Origin: Narthecium ossifragum
Lineage: Eukaryota; Streptophyta; Magnoliopsida; Dioscoreales; Nartheciaceae
Direction: 5' to 3'
Assembly: GCA_963920575.1 (NCBI GenBank)
Contig: OY986973.1
Span: 7,171,054-7,235,053, forward strand
DNA: 64,000 bases
Shown here: positions 36,590 through 48,199 of the stretch, piece by piece
Layout: every line of letters starts with the position of its first letter
How positions within the stretch are numbered: position 1 is the first letter of the stretch
Notes under the pieces: generated by a model
Database searches by the model: none
What the model saw: the letters and a program-made list of their open reading frames with translations, nothing else
What the model was told of the DNA's origin: nothing
Program-made: the position numbers and the translations under genes

Positions 36590-37837
36590 GCGGAGGAGAG
36601 AGAAAAGATGGTGGAGAGAGTGTGTGTGGAGGAGAGCGAGAAGAGAGTGTGTGGAGGAGAGCGAGGGAGAGAGAGAGTGGAGGAGAGAGAAAGATGGGTG
36701 GAGAGAGAGTGTGTGTGGAGGAGAGAGAAAGATGGGTGGAGAGAGAGAGTGCGGAGGAGAGAGAGATGGGTGGAGAGAGAGAGAGAGTGCAGAGGAGAGA
36801 GAAAGATGGGTGGAGAGAGAGAGGTCGAGGAGAGAGAGAGGTCCGAGGAGAGAGGAAATCGTTACTTATGTGAGGAGTTCATAAGCTAAGTAAGGAATTC
36901 CTCACATAAGTAGGGAATTCATAGGATAAGTAAGAAATTCATAGGGTAAGTAAAACTAAGGAATTTATAATTTAAATAAGAAATTCCTTACATAACTAAG
37001 GAATTTATAGGATAAGTAAGAGTAAGGAATTCATAGCCTATGTAAGGAATTCCTCACGTAACTAAGGAATTCCTCACATAACTAAGGAATTCCTTGGTCT
37101 TACTTAACCAATTCCTTAGCTATTTTATGGAATTCATCCCCCTCTTTCCATCGACTCTCTCCTCCCCCTCCTCTCTTCCTCCCTCTCTCTCCGGTCGATC
37201 TCTCTCTCCTCTGTCCTTTCGCACTCTCTCCATCCTCATCTCTTCCATCCGAGCGTCTCGAGGTCGTCCCCGGCCGCCCCTCTGCCATCCCAAGCTCATC
37301 CCCCGCCGCCCCTCCGACGTCTCGAGCGTCCCCCGCCTACTTAGCCATCTCCGTCCCCTGGTCTCGAGCTCGTCCCCCACTGGCTTGACCTCTCTCTCTC
37401 TCTCCCCTCCCCTCCGGATCCGGCTCCCGTCTTCTCCGGCATCGAGCTCGGAGGTGCCTGCCTCGAGCTCGGAGGCGGAATCGAGCTCGATGCCTCCCAC
37501 CCGTCACCCCCTTACGGGCCTTCCTCTCCCAACTCGTCCTCCTCCCTCCCCGGTCCCCTCCACGATGGCCAAGTCGTCCTCTCCTTCACCGAGTCCGAGA
37601 CCGTCCTCACCCCCGTCATCGCCGCTCTCTCCTCGAGTGTCCCCATGATCGCCTATCCCACCCTTGACCGCCTATCTCCGCGGCGAGGCCGATGGCCGAC
37701 CCCTCTGGCGGACCTGACTCCCTCCTCCTTCGGCTCCGGCTCCTCTGTTTCTCATGCTCTCTCCTCTATTTCCGTCCCTCTCCTCCCTCTTCCTCTCTGT
37801 TTCTTAGAGTACCTGGCTGCTTCGACGACTCCTTGAC

Positions 37838-38029
37838 GGCATTATCCCACCGCAAATCGGCAACCTCCACGAGCTTTACCTAGGCTACTTCAACAGCTAC
37901 GAAGGTGGGATCCCGCCGAAGCTCGGTAACCTAACCCGCCTCGTCCGGGTCGACATGGCTAACTGCGGGCTCTGAGGAGAGATCCCGCCGGAGATCGGCC
38001 AGCCAAAGAACCTCGACACTCTGTTTTTT
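37838..38029 (+). pseudogene. LRR receptor kinase fragment, right arm
   Basis: The same captured segment as in the left arm, now on the plus strand: GNLHELYLGYFNSYEGG, GNLTRLVRVDMANCGL, then GEIPPEIGQ. A TGA at 37973-37975 interrupts it after ANCGL. The match to the left arm makes this part of the hairpin self-complementary. Confidence 0.82.
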
Positions 38030-38253
38030 ATTCTACATGTGAACGGTATCTTCTAAGTAATAATTAATAACTAAAACTCCTAACTAATAACCAAGGATTC
38101 CTTGAAATTGACAATGATTCTCACTTATGAAAGAATAAAATTGGCATACCTATGTCAGGTGGCATTAAAGAATTCATTGCATAACTAAGGAATTTTCTCC
38201 ATTCTCTCTCTCATATTTGTGTCAGGTAGCATTAAATGATGAGATAGAGTTGA

Positions 38254-40561
38254 TGTCGCGCCCCGACCCGCGAAAGCCCAACCGGACTGAGCGACGCGAA
38301 CCGGAACCTAACGAAACGCGAAAAAAGCTGACGAGGGTTCCCTCTAACCTATTGGTCTCACAAACAATTCACCAAAAGCACCCTCAATTAAAAGACATTA
38401 ATTTAATGAAACCTCGAATCACAGATTACAAACTCAAAAAGATTTAATATACATATCCTCGGAGAGGGGAAAATCCAAATACAACATTTATACTCCCGTA
38501 GGAGGCTAAGTAACAAAAGGGTAAAAAGCTGTAAAGATCGCCACCTCTCAAACTCCACCTGGCGCCGCCGCACCGCCGACCAACTGCCCGGTAGGGGCCA
38601 CAGAAGAAGAACTGACGCCTGCACTTGCAAAACGCAGCACGGGTAGGAGTGAGCACTAAGCTCAGTATGGTTCTACACTACGCCGCACAGAAGAAAGACG
38701 AAAACGCAACAGTGTCGCCCTCAAGTAAGACCTGGGTGTATACAAGGGTCTCATAACCCCACAGCGTGTCCCTGAGGCCCAGGAACGACACTCAGTAAGC
38801 AGGAACAAACACTGCTGACTCACATGAAGGAACCCGACATTGCAGGCGGGAAAAGGCACCGCTGAGTAGGCAACTCCTCTACTCAAGAGTCAACACAGTG
38901 GAACATCGGCTACACCTCAGCATCCGACTCGATGCCGACACGACCTCTACAACAATCAAGCAACAAGTGTACCAGTCCTCTAGGCCTATCATCGAATCGA
39001 CTGGACACCACAATTCGAACCGGGTCCAAACTACCCAACCCCGGTCCTAGGGCTAAATCCGAGCTTCCAGCCTCGGGACGGCGACCCACAGATCACCCAC
39101 GCCCTAACCATGCAACTAATGCATAAATCAACAATGCATGCTATGAACATACACAAACAGGAGATAGGCATGCAACAGTATGATAATGCATCATATGAGT
39201 CAACCGGATCACTTCAGCGGTACTATCAACCGCTGCCAGCCGATCCGCAGCGGGTCCCGGCATTACGACGGTACCGTGACCGTCAACTACGGACTCCTGC
39301 AACGGGAAGCAACCCCGAAAACGATGATGAACAATAAACATATAATATTATAATCCGAACATATAATATTATATTCAAAACACCAAAACCTCTACTTAGA
39401 GGCTAATTGATCCCATCGATCCGACATCCAAACGACGTCGGATTCAAGATCCAACATAGTCATCCGTAGATCAACATGCCGGGATCAACATATCCAAAAT
39501 TTATAATCATCCAACGGTTGGATTAACGGGACAATACTAATAAAAACCGCTAACCAAACTAACTTATCAATTACTTGCTGCAACGCAGCCCTCCGGTAAT
39601 AAATTCTTAACAAATCATAGGAAAATCAGAAAATTATGACATCAGTTGGGTTTGAGAGTAGATTCAAAGATCTACAGCTCTTATGTTCATCACAACCCAA
39701 GGACATGCACGTACTTATCGTAACACTCGCCGCAAACCAGCCGTTCTTCAAGAACAGCAGAAATCGGAAAATCTGAGATTAAACATGCATAAATCCTACT
39801 AAAATCTCAACTAAAGCTTATGAAACATATAACAGAAATTATACTAAGCAAGATGCATCCAACAACACAAAGATTAGCAAGATCCAACGGCTAGATCTAG
39901 AGAAAACCCAAAAACAACATCAGTAGGTAGAAACCTATCAGAAACGCACTTCTCGGCTAATTCCCCGCAAACTGGTCGCCAACGCAACTCCAAACCACAT
40001 CAGGGATTTTCCTCACGCCGCCACGGTTCCAATGAGACTTGGAACACTCAAAACGGTGGCCGGAGGAGGGAGAACGGAGGAGGAGAAGGTGGCTGCCGAA
40101 AAACAGGGGAAAAAGAGAACCGGGAAGAAGAAAGAAGGAGGAAGAAGAAGGAGAAGGAGGAGGAGAAGAGGAAGAAAAGGAGGGAAAAGGGAAGGGAAAA
40201 GCCGGGGAAAGAGGGGAAAGAAGAAAGGAGGGGAGGGAAAGTCCTTCTCTTCTGACAGAAGAGAGCAACGGCCAACGGCGGCCGTCCTCTCGAAGCAGAA
40301 AAGCCACCGACCCGAGTCCGATCGATCGCTCCCAGGAGCGATCGATAGCTCACAGGCCGCCAGCAGCCCAAAAACAGGCTTCTGCGTGCCCGAGCTGGGA
40401 TCTTCCGATCCCGGATCCACCTAACCATTCTAATCAAGCACTAACACAAAAAAGATCAGTGTGTGCACACGCGGGTGTGAAACAAACCAACAAGGCGCAA
40501 TTTTCCAAATTGCCCTTACGGTCTACAACGAGCCACAGGGGTAGAGGGACAGGTCCTCACA
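38254..40561 (-). repeat. Tekay-type LTR, 3' LTR of the pol-deleted chromovirus
   Basis: Starts TGTCGCGCCCCGACCC, ends GGTCCTCACA, 2308 bp. The purine-containing tract on the minus strand of 40562-40577 adjoins its right end, which marks it as a 3' LTR in minus orientation. The GA-rich leader block (40070-40260) produces spurious open frames on both strands. Confidence 0.82.
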
Positions 40562-40599
40562 TCCTAATACCCTTAAAGGAAATCTCGTCCTGATATTCG

Positions 40600-40940
40600 A
40601 TAAAGGTAGGGCTCGGAAACAACAAAACAGCTACACTAGAAGACAGGACAAGAGGTACCTCGAGAAGAAAACAGCCGCGGAAACTCCTGCCGCATGCGCG
40701 GTCCCAGGTCATCTCCTCGGTGCCTCTGTGCCTCCACAGTACCTTGACCAAGGGAATCGTCTTGCCCCGCAAGACCTGATCCCTCCGGTCCAGTACCCGA
40801 ACTGGTTGCTCGACGAAGCTTGCGTCTGCCTCAACCTCAATGTCATCCACCCTGATGACATGAGATGGGTTTGGGTGATTCTTCCTCAGCATCGACAAGT
40901 GGAAAGTCGGGTGCACAGCAAACATGTGCTGAGGAAGATC
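40600..40940 (-). pseudogene. Integrase C-terminus with chromodomain
   Basis: The minus-strand peptide has VHPTFHLSMLRK, SHVIRVDDIEVEADASF and KTIPLVKVLWRH, the end of a chromovirus integrase with its chromodomain, which in this lineage guides insertion into heterochromatin. After the block around TWDRA the conserved end is lost. Confidence 0.85.
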
Positions 40941-41566
40941 CAGGCGGTAAGCTCGTCTAGATGGGTCCTCAACTCACTCTGCTCTGCTGGTGCCATCCTG
41001 AAAGCTGGGAGAGAGATCGGTGCGGTACCTGGTACTAGGTCGATCTCAAAATCGACCTCTCTGAGTGGCGGAAGCCCTGGTAACACCTCGGGAAACACGT
41101 CGGTGTAGTCGTACATGATCCTAGGAAAACTGCACTACTGCACTCCCTCAGAACCGAACAGGGACAGACTGGCCAACAAGGCTAAGAGCTCACTGCCACG
41201 CCTCCCCACACCACAAGCAAAGGAATCGGCTGAGAACCGATCCCCCAACAACACAAACTTTGTCCCATTGGGTGTCCAAGAGACCACCCTCCGGCGACCA
41301 CAGTCGATGATAGCTCGGTATGCTGCTAACCAGTCCATACCGACTTTCACATCGAAGCCTGTCATGTCTAGCACCCGCAGGTCTAGACAGACACGGAGGC
41401 CTCCAACCTCCAAAGAACAAGATCGGCAGACCCAGTCTACCCTGACTGTGCCGCCGATCGGTGAGTCTACAGACTGTGCCACCTCTAGCCAACTCGTCTC
41501 TAATCCTAACGATGCCACACACATGCTAGCAACATAGGAATGAGACGCCCCAGAGTCTATCAGCAC
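40941..41566 (-). pseudogene. Chromovirus protease and start of reverse transcriptase
   Basis: The protease active site LIDSGASHSYVA opens the segment at 41566, with GFDVKVGMDWLA further on. A frame change then leads to the linker YTDVFPEVLPGLPP and IDLVPGTAPISLPAFRMAP at the very start of reverse transcriptase (40941-41116). The rest of reverse transcriptase is deleted. Confidence 0.87.
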
Positions 41567-41657
41567 ATCTACTAAAGAACTAGAAAGCTGAAAGATACCT
41601 CTGAAGAGTCTATCAGCACATCTACTAAAGAACTAAAAAGCTGAAAGATACCTCTGA
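41552..41657. repeat. 53 bp tandem duplication at the protease start
   Basis: 41552-41604 and 41605-41657 are the same 53 bp with a couple of changes. As 53 is not a multiple of three, the duplication separates gag from the protease frame just before the active site. Confidence 0.93.
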
Positions 41658-42133
41658 GCACGGATGGCTCTGCCGCTGCCTGCTGGTACTGCTACGGCTG
41701 CTGGTACGGCTGGTAAAGCTGAACGGTGTTCGTCTACCCACGCTCCGGAAGAGCAAACACACGTCCCCGCTGGCCGCCTCCACCTTTGGAGCGGCCCGGT
41801 CCAACCCCTGACCCGCGCCCAACACCGCTCCCCTGCCAAGCACTGGACCCCCCGCCTCTACTGCCCTGCGGCACAGCGCCCCACGCTCCTCGCATGGGAC
41901 AGTCCTGGCGGAAGTGTCCCGGCCGCCCGCATTGGAAACAAGTGGCTGACGCGCCACCAGGCTGCTGACCCTTGCCTCCCCCTGATGGAGCCTGCCCAGA
42001 CGGCCCGGCCGTCATGAGAAACTGGGTTGGCGGACTCGGCAACTGTGCCTGGAACTGCTGCGGGCGCTGCGACCGTTGCTGAAAGCGTCGCTGATGCCGC
42101 TGGTGCCCTCCGCCAAATCCCCCTCTGAACTGG
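41658..42133 (-). pseudogene. Chromovirus gag C-terminal part
   Basis: Gly/Pro/Gln-rich minus-strand sequence with the zinc knuckle CFQCGRPGHFRQDC (CX2CX4HX4C complete) followed by an RGRVFAL block typical of this lineage. The N-terminal gag domain is missing because the LTR at 42134 begins inside the coding region. Confidence 0.82.
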
Positions 42134-43374
42134 TGTCACGCCCCGACCCAGAAAAAACCCATCCAGGACGGAGCGTGAGGGTTCCTATCTCTATTCATCT
42201 TCAATTGGTGCGATACAAATGCGGAAAGACGGATAAATTTAAACAAAATATAATCCAGAGGTAAACAGATATTCGATTTATATAACATAAGTTGTACTAT
42301 TCAATATTTGATACAAAAGTCTTCCAAGAGACCGATTTATACAATAATCCCAAAAGTCCTCGAATATGTTTATAATATACAAACTATCAGAAAGTACAAT
42401 AGTTTATCCTCCAGCAAGCTCAAGCACCTCTGGACGTACTTGCACCACCAAAGGCCGGTCCCGCCGGTTCCACAGAAGAAGAACTGGCGCCTGCACCTGC
42501 AAACGCAACCCGGGTAGGTGTGAGCGATAAGCTCAGTAGGGTTCTACTCTACGGCACACAGAAAGGAGGAAAACAACAACAGTGTTGCCTCCCCGCTCAA
42601 GTCTAACGGATGCCACGGTTCCCACAACCCTGTCGATGTCCCAAGGGCTCCTGTCGTGAAACCTCTCTCCTGAACATGTTACCATGAGGCCAAGGAACAG
42701 TAACATGCAGGATCACCCTTACCCAAGCAGGAATACCATGCCTTGGGGAACCACGTCGGGAACGCATCGACATTAATCCTTAGCACTTGGCCTTGGAAGA
42801 CAATACGACCTCTAAACCTCAAACATTGATCCGGGTCAACTATCGCAAATTCTCAATAACATGAGATTCGATTATACAATCATACCCTAAACCTGACTAT
42901 CCAGCCACAGTCCTAAGGCTAGATCTGAGCTACCCGAGAGTCTCGGATCGGCGACCAAACCCATCGCCCACCTAACCTCAGATGCCTCTAATGCACACAA
43001 TGCATGAGCCTATGCAAACATCTATCCTAGATGCCTCTACAAGCCACAGCATCAGTTATAGGTTCAACAGATATACAATAGCCCTCGGCACTCGCCGGCA
43101 AGAGGCTCAGGTTCCACAGTTCCAAATTAGCTAGCACTCATAGCTAGCTAATGGCTAAGCAATCAATTAAGCATTTAATTACCAACCACACATGTATTTA
43201 AATGCAAGCTAAATCATCAATTTACTCAAAGGGGATATACATGCGATTCAATCCTTAATCTCAATGGAAATCCCTTGAAAACTTCATGAAAACAACACGC
43301 CAACCTCCCAACATGTTTAGATATCAGTCCAAAATGAAAGCCATTCAAGAAAAGCCAGAAAACACTGCTCAAGG

Positions 43375-43745
43375 GCCCACGGTCGATGCGACGGTCGATC
43401 CGACGGTCGACCGTGAGGCCACGGTCGATGTCACGGTCGATCCGACGGTCGACCGTGGAACCAAAACGAGGAAAACCATAAGGGCGACGGTCGATCGGTT
43501 CATCGACCGTGGGAAGCCCAAAACGGGACAGAGCCTCACGGACGATGCGACGGTCGATCTGGCGGTCGATCGTGAGGCGGGATGAAAAAGGGAGAGAACC
43601 CGCGGTCGATCGGTGCATTGACCGTGGGAGACCAAAAGCCCGACAGATCCTGACGGACGATGCGACGGTCGATCCAGCGGTCGACCGTCAGGCCCAGAAA
43701 GAGCGTAACAACGCTTGACGGTCGATCCACCGATCGACCGTCAGG
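43375..43745. repeat. Array of CGGTCGA palindromic words
   Basis: The words ACGGTCGATC, CGGTCGACCG and GATCGACCGT recur about every 12-30 nt. The inverse-complement counterpart is at 49035-49400 in the LTR at 48200. Confidence 0.85.
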
Positions 43746-43986
43746 CCTATTGCACTGTTCATTAGAACAGTGCCAGAAATCCAATTTCTTGGATTTCAAA
43801 CATCAGATCTTGTTGGAAATCAATGAGATTTTGCAAGCATGCGTAATTAACGATGGGGAATCCAATGGTATGAAGAAATCACATTTTTGATGATTAAATC
43901 TCCTATCTACGTCAAAACGGGCGAAAATCAACAAAACAGCGATAATACGGAAACCAGCCGTTAAAATACGGAAATCGCAAGGTAGG

Positions 43987-46473
43987 TGTGAGGACCTGCC
44001 CCTCTTTTTCCTTTGGCTTGTTGTTGACCCAAGGGCAATTTGGGAAATTGCGCCTTGGCGATCGTTTCACACTGGGTGTGCACACACAGACCTTGTTTGG
44101 TGCTTGTGTTTATTTAGAAAGGTTAGGTGGACCCGAGGTTGGGGGTTCTGGACTTGGGCTTGGGTCCCAGCCCAAGTTTGCCTTTCAGGGCACAGAAGAT
44201 CGATCCCCTTGGGGTGGAGATCGATCCTGTTGGCTAGCAGGATCGATCCCGCATGCGTGGAAGATCGATCCTCCTGTGCCTGAAAGTCGTTGGCGGTGGC
44301 TTTCGAAGGACGGCCACGGCGATGGCGTCGCTTCCCCTGTCAGGGGAGGGGAGACTTTTGCTCCCCTCCTTCGCCTTTCCCCCGCCTTCGCCGGCTTTTC
44401 CCCGGCCTTACTCCCTTCCCCTCCTCCTTCCTTTCCCTCTCTTCTTCCTTCTCCTTCCTCGCGAGAGCTCTGCTTCCCCTGTTTCCGGCTGAGAGCTTTC
44501 GCTTCGCCGTTCTCCCTCCTCTGGCCACCGTTCTTGGAGCTTGAAGGCTCGTTGGAACCGTGACGGCGTGAGGAAGATCCTAAGCTAGGCTTCGTGGATC
44601 GAAGCAGCTCTGAGGAGGTAGGGTTCTCACTCAAAGACTCCGGCTATTTTTGTGAAGGGTTTGAAATCCGGGTTTTGTTTTACTTAGATCTCCTTGTGGA
44701 GTTGATGTTTTCCAGTTTTTAAGCCATGAGTAGCTTCGGGGTTCTTAGATCTACCAGCCCACCAAGTTTGGTGAGGTTTGGTTGTGTCTTCCGGCGGTTT
44801 TCCCGGCCAGAAGTACGCCGGAACCCATTAGGATCGATCCTCCTGGGAGGAAGGATCGGTCCTTCTGTGTTGGCTTGCTGCGCCCGGGAAAGGATCGATC
44901 TTCTTCTGGGAGGAGATCGATCTTGGGTCCGGGGTGTTAGCATGGTTACCCTTCGTCTCGATGAAGATTGATCTTCCTAGGAGGAAGGATCGATCTTCCT
45001 TGGTGCGACTTGAAGGGCGCCCTCTGTCTCGAGAAAGATCGATCTTCCTGGGAGGAAGGATCGATCTCCTTGTCTCGACAGTGAGGGGAACTCACTGTTA
45101 CTTAAGTGATCGATCCTCCCTTCGGAAGGGATCGATCCTTCAGTAGTAGAGAGGGTTTTTTTCAAGGGTTTTGCCCGCGGGACTTCACATGTATGTAGTT
45201 TTGACGGTTTTGCCCTTGGGGCTTACTATGTTGTTCATCATGCTTGTTGTTTACTGCTTTGTGGTTAACCGAGGGAGTAATGAACCCTCGGGAATGCTTA
45301 GTATAAATGGGCCATGGGTTATGCCCTATACCGCTTTGTGGTGAACCGAAGGAGTCATGACCCTCGGTAGTGGCCAGTTTAAATGGGCCGAAGGTGTGCC
45401 ATTGTTATGCTGTTTGTTACTGCTTTCCCTATTCATATCCTGCCCTGCTTCCTGTGCATTAGACATGCTAGGTTTCACTGGGTGGGGTTGACCCGTGGAC
45501 TTCGGTGACTAAGGCTAAGTGGTAGATGCCGTTACCCTAACTTGTGTCCCCATGCTGGTGTCCAGTATGGGTGAGGGTGTCCTACAGGTATCGTCTGGCC
45601 CACCCTGTGTCAAGGACCGTCAGAGGTAGTCCAGTCCTCGAGCAGTGGCTATCGGAGGGACGTACATTGGACAGGAACCCTGGGTTTGGGGGGGGGAGAG
45701 ACATCGATGGGATCAATGGACTCCCTGGCTAGACTTGGTCTTTGGTCAGGAGTTAGGGGTCGCGTTGGCTCTGTTGCTTGGAGTACTGAGAGGTGGTAGT
45801 CTTAACCACGGTCGTTCCGCCAATTGTGGAGATCCCGCTTGGAGAAGGGTGTCCTACCAGTAGCGTCATGTCCACCCTGTGTCAGGGATTGTCGGAGTTG
45901 TCCACCCCTGAGCAGTGGTTGTCGGAAGGGCGTACTTGGGACAGGAGTCCTTCGGGTTATTGACGGGATTTATGGGATCCTTGGCAAGCCTCAGTACTTG
46001 GCTTCAGGGTTGGTTCGTTGGGTTTGCCTTCTTAGCGAGAGTAGTAGAGTAGGACCATGCTGAGCTGTTGCTCATTCCTACATGGACTGTGTTATTTGCA
46101 GGTGCGGGTCCCAGCTCCTCTCCGGTGCTTCCCTGTCGGTTGTCTCGTGGTGGCGCGCCGGCTCCTGACCATGTCTGAAGGTCAGGATGGTTTTGTTTGT
46201 GCCCTTGCGGAGACCCCGGTGGGTGCTGTAGCTTTTTGGGGACTGTTGATCCCTTGTAAATCTGTTGTATTAGAACTCCTGTTTAACTCTATTATATCTG
46301 TTATGTAATAGATGTTAATAGTTGTTGTTCTTTGCTTCCGCTTGTGCCTGTTGTCAGCTGTTTCCGCCAGCTGTGTGTTAGTCTCAACTGTTTCCGCCAG
46401 TTGAGGCTAGTAGATGTAGGTTTTCCCCCTCATGTCCCGGCCCGGTCTGGGGTCTGTGGGTCGGGGCGCGATA
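43987..46473 (+). mobile_element. Solo Tekay-type LTR nested in an LTR of the same family
   Basis: Starts TGTGAGGACC, ends GGGGCGCGATA (decayed from TGTGACA), flanked by GTAGG (43982-43986 and 46474-46478). The host LTR reads continuously across the gap when compared with 48740-48830. A donor-like GAGGAGGTAGGG (about 44613-44624) and an acceptor-like TTTGCAGGTG (about 46095-46104) sit at positions equivalent to those in the other copies. GATCGATC clusters occur at 44190-44280 and 44825-45145. Confidence 0.9.
44190..45145. repeat. Two clusters of GATCGATC palindromes
   Basis: Four words at 44196-44275 and about ten at 44828-45140, many extended to AAGATCGATCTTC or AGGATCGATCCT. They are separated by unrelated GC-rich sequence. 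Confidence 0.85.
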
Positions 46474-47055
46474 GTAGGAATACTTCAAACCATTCACAAC
46501 ACATGTGCAATGAGCTACATCGCATTCTAATAAGTATTCCTACAGCGAAAAGGCAATAAACCTATCCTAGGAGAACCCGATCGCGAGATCGAGGTAGAAA
46601 GACTTACTTGAGAAAGTAGGGCAGCTCCTCCACGCGTCCAACCAGTCGAACCGCCAAGATCCATGCCTCGAAAGCCGCGCTCCGAAGCCCTAGCACAGCC
46701 GTAGGAGAGAGAGAGAGAAAATGACAGGAGAGAAGAGAAAGAAAGAGAGAGAAAAGGACATGCCTTATATAGAGATGAGGATCGATCTCAGCCGTCCGAT
46801 TCGATCTTTCCCGATCGAGCTCCGATCTTCCGATCGGACACGCCCTAGAGATTCTAATCAAACACATACATCAATCGAAGGCCGTGTGTGAAACGCGGGT
46901 GTGCAACTGACCACTAGCGGGCATATTTACCAAAATGCCCCTGGTGTCGAAACCGCCATATGATCGCCCGATCGTATCCGACGCGGAACCAAACCAACAA
47001 GAAAACGGCCCTCGACCCACGCGGTCGAGCCAGGTTAGGGGGACGGGCCCTCACA

Positions 47056-48199
47056 CCTCCCTCCCTTGTTTTGAGGGTGCTCGGGAGAGCAGGTTTTTCC
47101 TCGTGTTGTTGTTTGTGCAGATGTCCTTTTGAGGAGCTTCCAGAATATTCCGCCTTCGCGGGATTGCCGAGTTTGGACTCAATGTTCGTTCGGGGTAATT
47201 TAGCCGGTGTCTTCAGTGAGCGTGTCGCAGAGACCTCAGGGCCGAGTAGGCTGGGTTGTATTTGGGATAGAGGCGACCGTCGAGGACATGTGTTCGCTCT
47301 TCTGGACCATGAGCAGCTGGACAGTGTGCAACAGTTTTTGCCGTCTTAGCAACTTCAGTAGTCACATCAGCAAGCCGTCCCCGAAACTCTCGTTCTCCGA
47401 GTACGTACCCGTTGCTGTTCATCAACGAGATACTCGTCAGCTCAGAGTCTCACCGACCTTCTCGTATGTCGGACTTCGCATCAGCTGCAATCAGATAATG
47501 ATTCGGGATTGCGACATCCCGAGGACAGCTTTCAGTACGAGATACGGACTGTGTCAGCGGCAGACAGATTAGTTGATCCAGTTGAGCTCGAACATATATG
47601 TGACGGCAGAGATCGAAGACTTTATTCGAGATTCGGCAGGAGCATCTTCAGGACCGCGGGACTGTTGACCAGATTGACCAGGAGACCAGAAGTCTTGTCT
47701 TAAAGTCACTACGTCAGTGCCTTTAAGGGTGATAGCAACTGGTAGCTGGTAGTTGCTAGAAAGGTTTTGACCTTTTGGGTATTTTACCTTTCAGTTTAGG
47801 CCTATGCCGTAGTTGTTACCTTGGGCAGACGGGCCAGAGGAATTAGAGCAACTTTAGTGGCAGTGACAACCCGTCAGTGGTAGAGATGGAGGCAGTTATC
47901 TAGTTCAGGCAGCACCTATTACCACTCAGAAGATGTCAGTATGTCAGTCCAAAGTAATGGTGATGTGAAGCGACGACACGAATCTTACGGAGGTCCGTGC
48001 CCAGATTGATGCCCAGCATGTAGATGAGAGTCAGACAGCGTCAGCAGGCAGTAGGTTGTGTTTCAGAGGTCGAGCCTCAGTTCCAGAGTTGTGCAATGAT
48101 GGCATTCAAGCGTCCTGCTCATTTCCCTTGTTGGCCACCTTGGAGGCATGGTGGTATGTCATGACCGTCATCAGTGTTGGTAGCACGATGTACATAGTT
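47056..48199 (+). mobile_element. Degenerate chromovirus internal region, part 1
   Basis: The plus strand has a block RGHVFALLDHEQLD (about 47275-47325) like the end of a chromovirus gag, and a CTTTAAGGGTGATAG tract (47719-47733) like the one before the LTR at 52240. The rest is decayed, with many stops. It continues at 50831 after a solo LTR. Confidence 0.5.

Larger units (their letters stand above)
34640..38253. mobile_element. Giant fold-back element carrying LRR gene fragments
   Basis: The left arm (34640 to about 36200) is the inverse complement, with substitutions, of the right arm (36590-38253). Matching pairs include 'gtcaactttatctc' with 'gagatagagttga' at the outer ends, the receptor-kinase fragments, the GC-rich block (35230-35680 with 37110-37650), AT-rich motif arrays built from 'aaggaattcct' (35700-35910 with 36870-37110) and GA/CT-rich DNA at the apex. 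A solo LTR (36201-36589) sits near the apex. The right end is directly followed by a Tekay LTR, so the true outer end on that side is uncertain. The class is unknown; it could be a Mutator-like or other fold-back element that has captured gene DNA. Confidence 0.82.
40562..42133 (-). mobile_element. Internal region of a Tekay-type chromovirus, pol core deleted
   Basis: Minus-strand order: gag C-terminal part with zinc knuckle, aspartic protease, start of reverse transcriptase, then directly the integrase C-terminus with chromodomain, then the tract before the LTR. Most of reverse transcriptase, RNase H and the integrase core are missing; the junction is near 40940. At 42133 the gag frame is cut by the LTR at 42134-47055. 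Confidence 0.85.
42134..47055 (-). repeat. Tekay-type LTR, interrupted by another LTR
   Basis: Starts TGTCACGCCCCGACCC, ends GGCCCTCACA. Removing the insert at 43987-46473 leaves about 2.43 kb that align in inverse orientation with 48200-50830 across the gap. It differs clearly from the LTR at 38254, so it is probably not that element's own 5' LTR. No matching 5 bp repeat is found at its ends (ACTGG and CCTCC), so it may come from recombination. It contains a CGGTCGACCG-type array (43375-43745). Confidence 0.8.

Noticed and set aside
35232..37648. Ser/Pro-rich and Arg/Glu-rich open frames in the fold-back arms
   Set aside because: CT/GA-rich simple sequence; mirrored in the two arms and without conserved motifs apart from the LRR fragments.
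40013..40593. Arg/Lys/Glu-rich and Ser/Pro-rich open frames up to 184 codons
   Set aside because: Purine-rich LTR leader, open by composition on both strands.
43375..43745. CRISPR-like array
   Set aside because: Short palindromic words at irregular spacing with no unique spacers, in plant LTR sequence.
38254..47055. One complete chromovirus with paired LTRs
   Set aside because: The two LTRs belong to different subfamilies, the right one starts inside gag without a primer site, and no 5 bp repeat flanks the whole.
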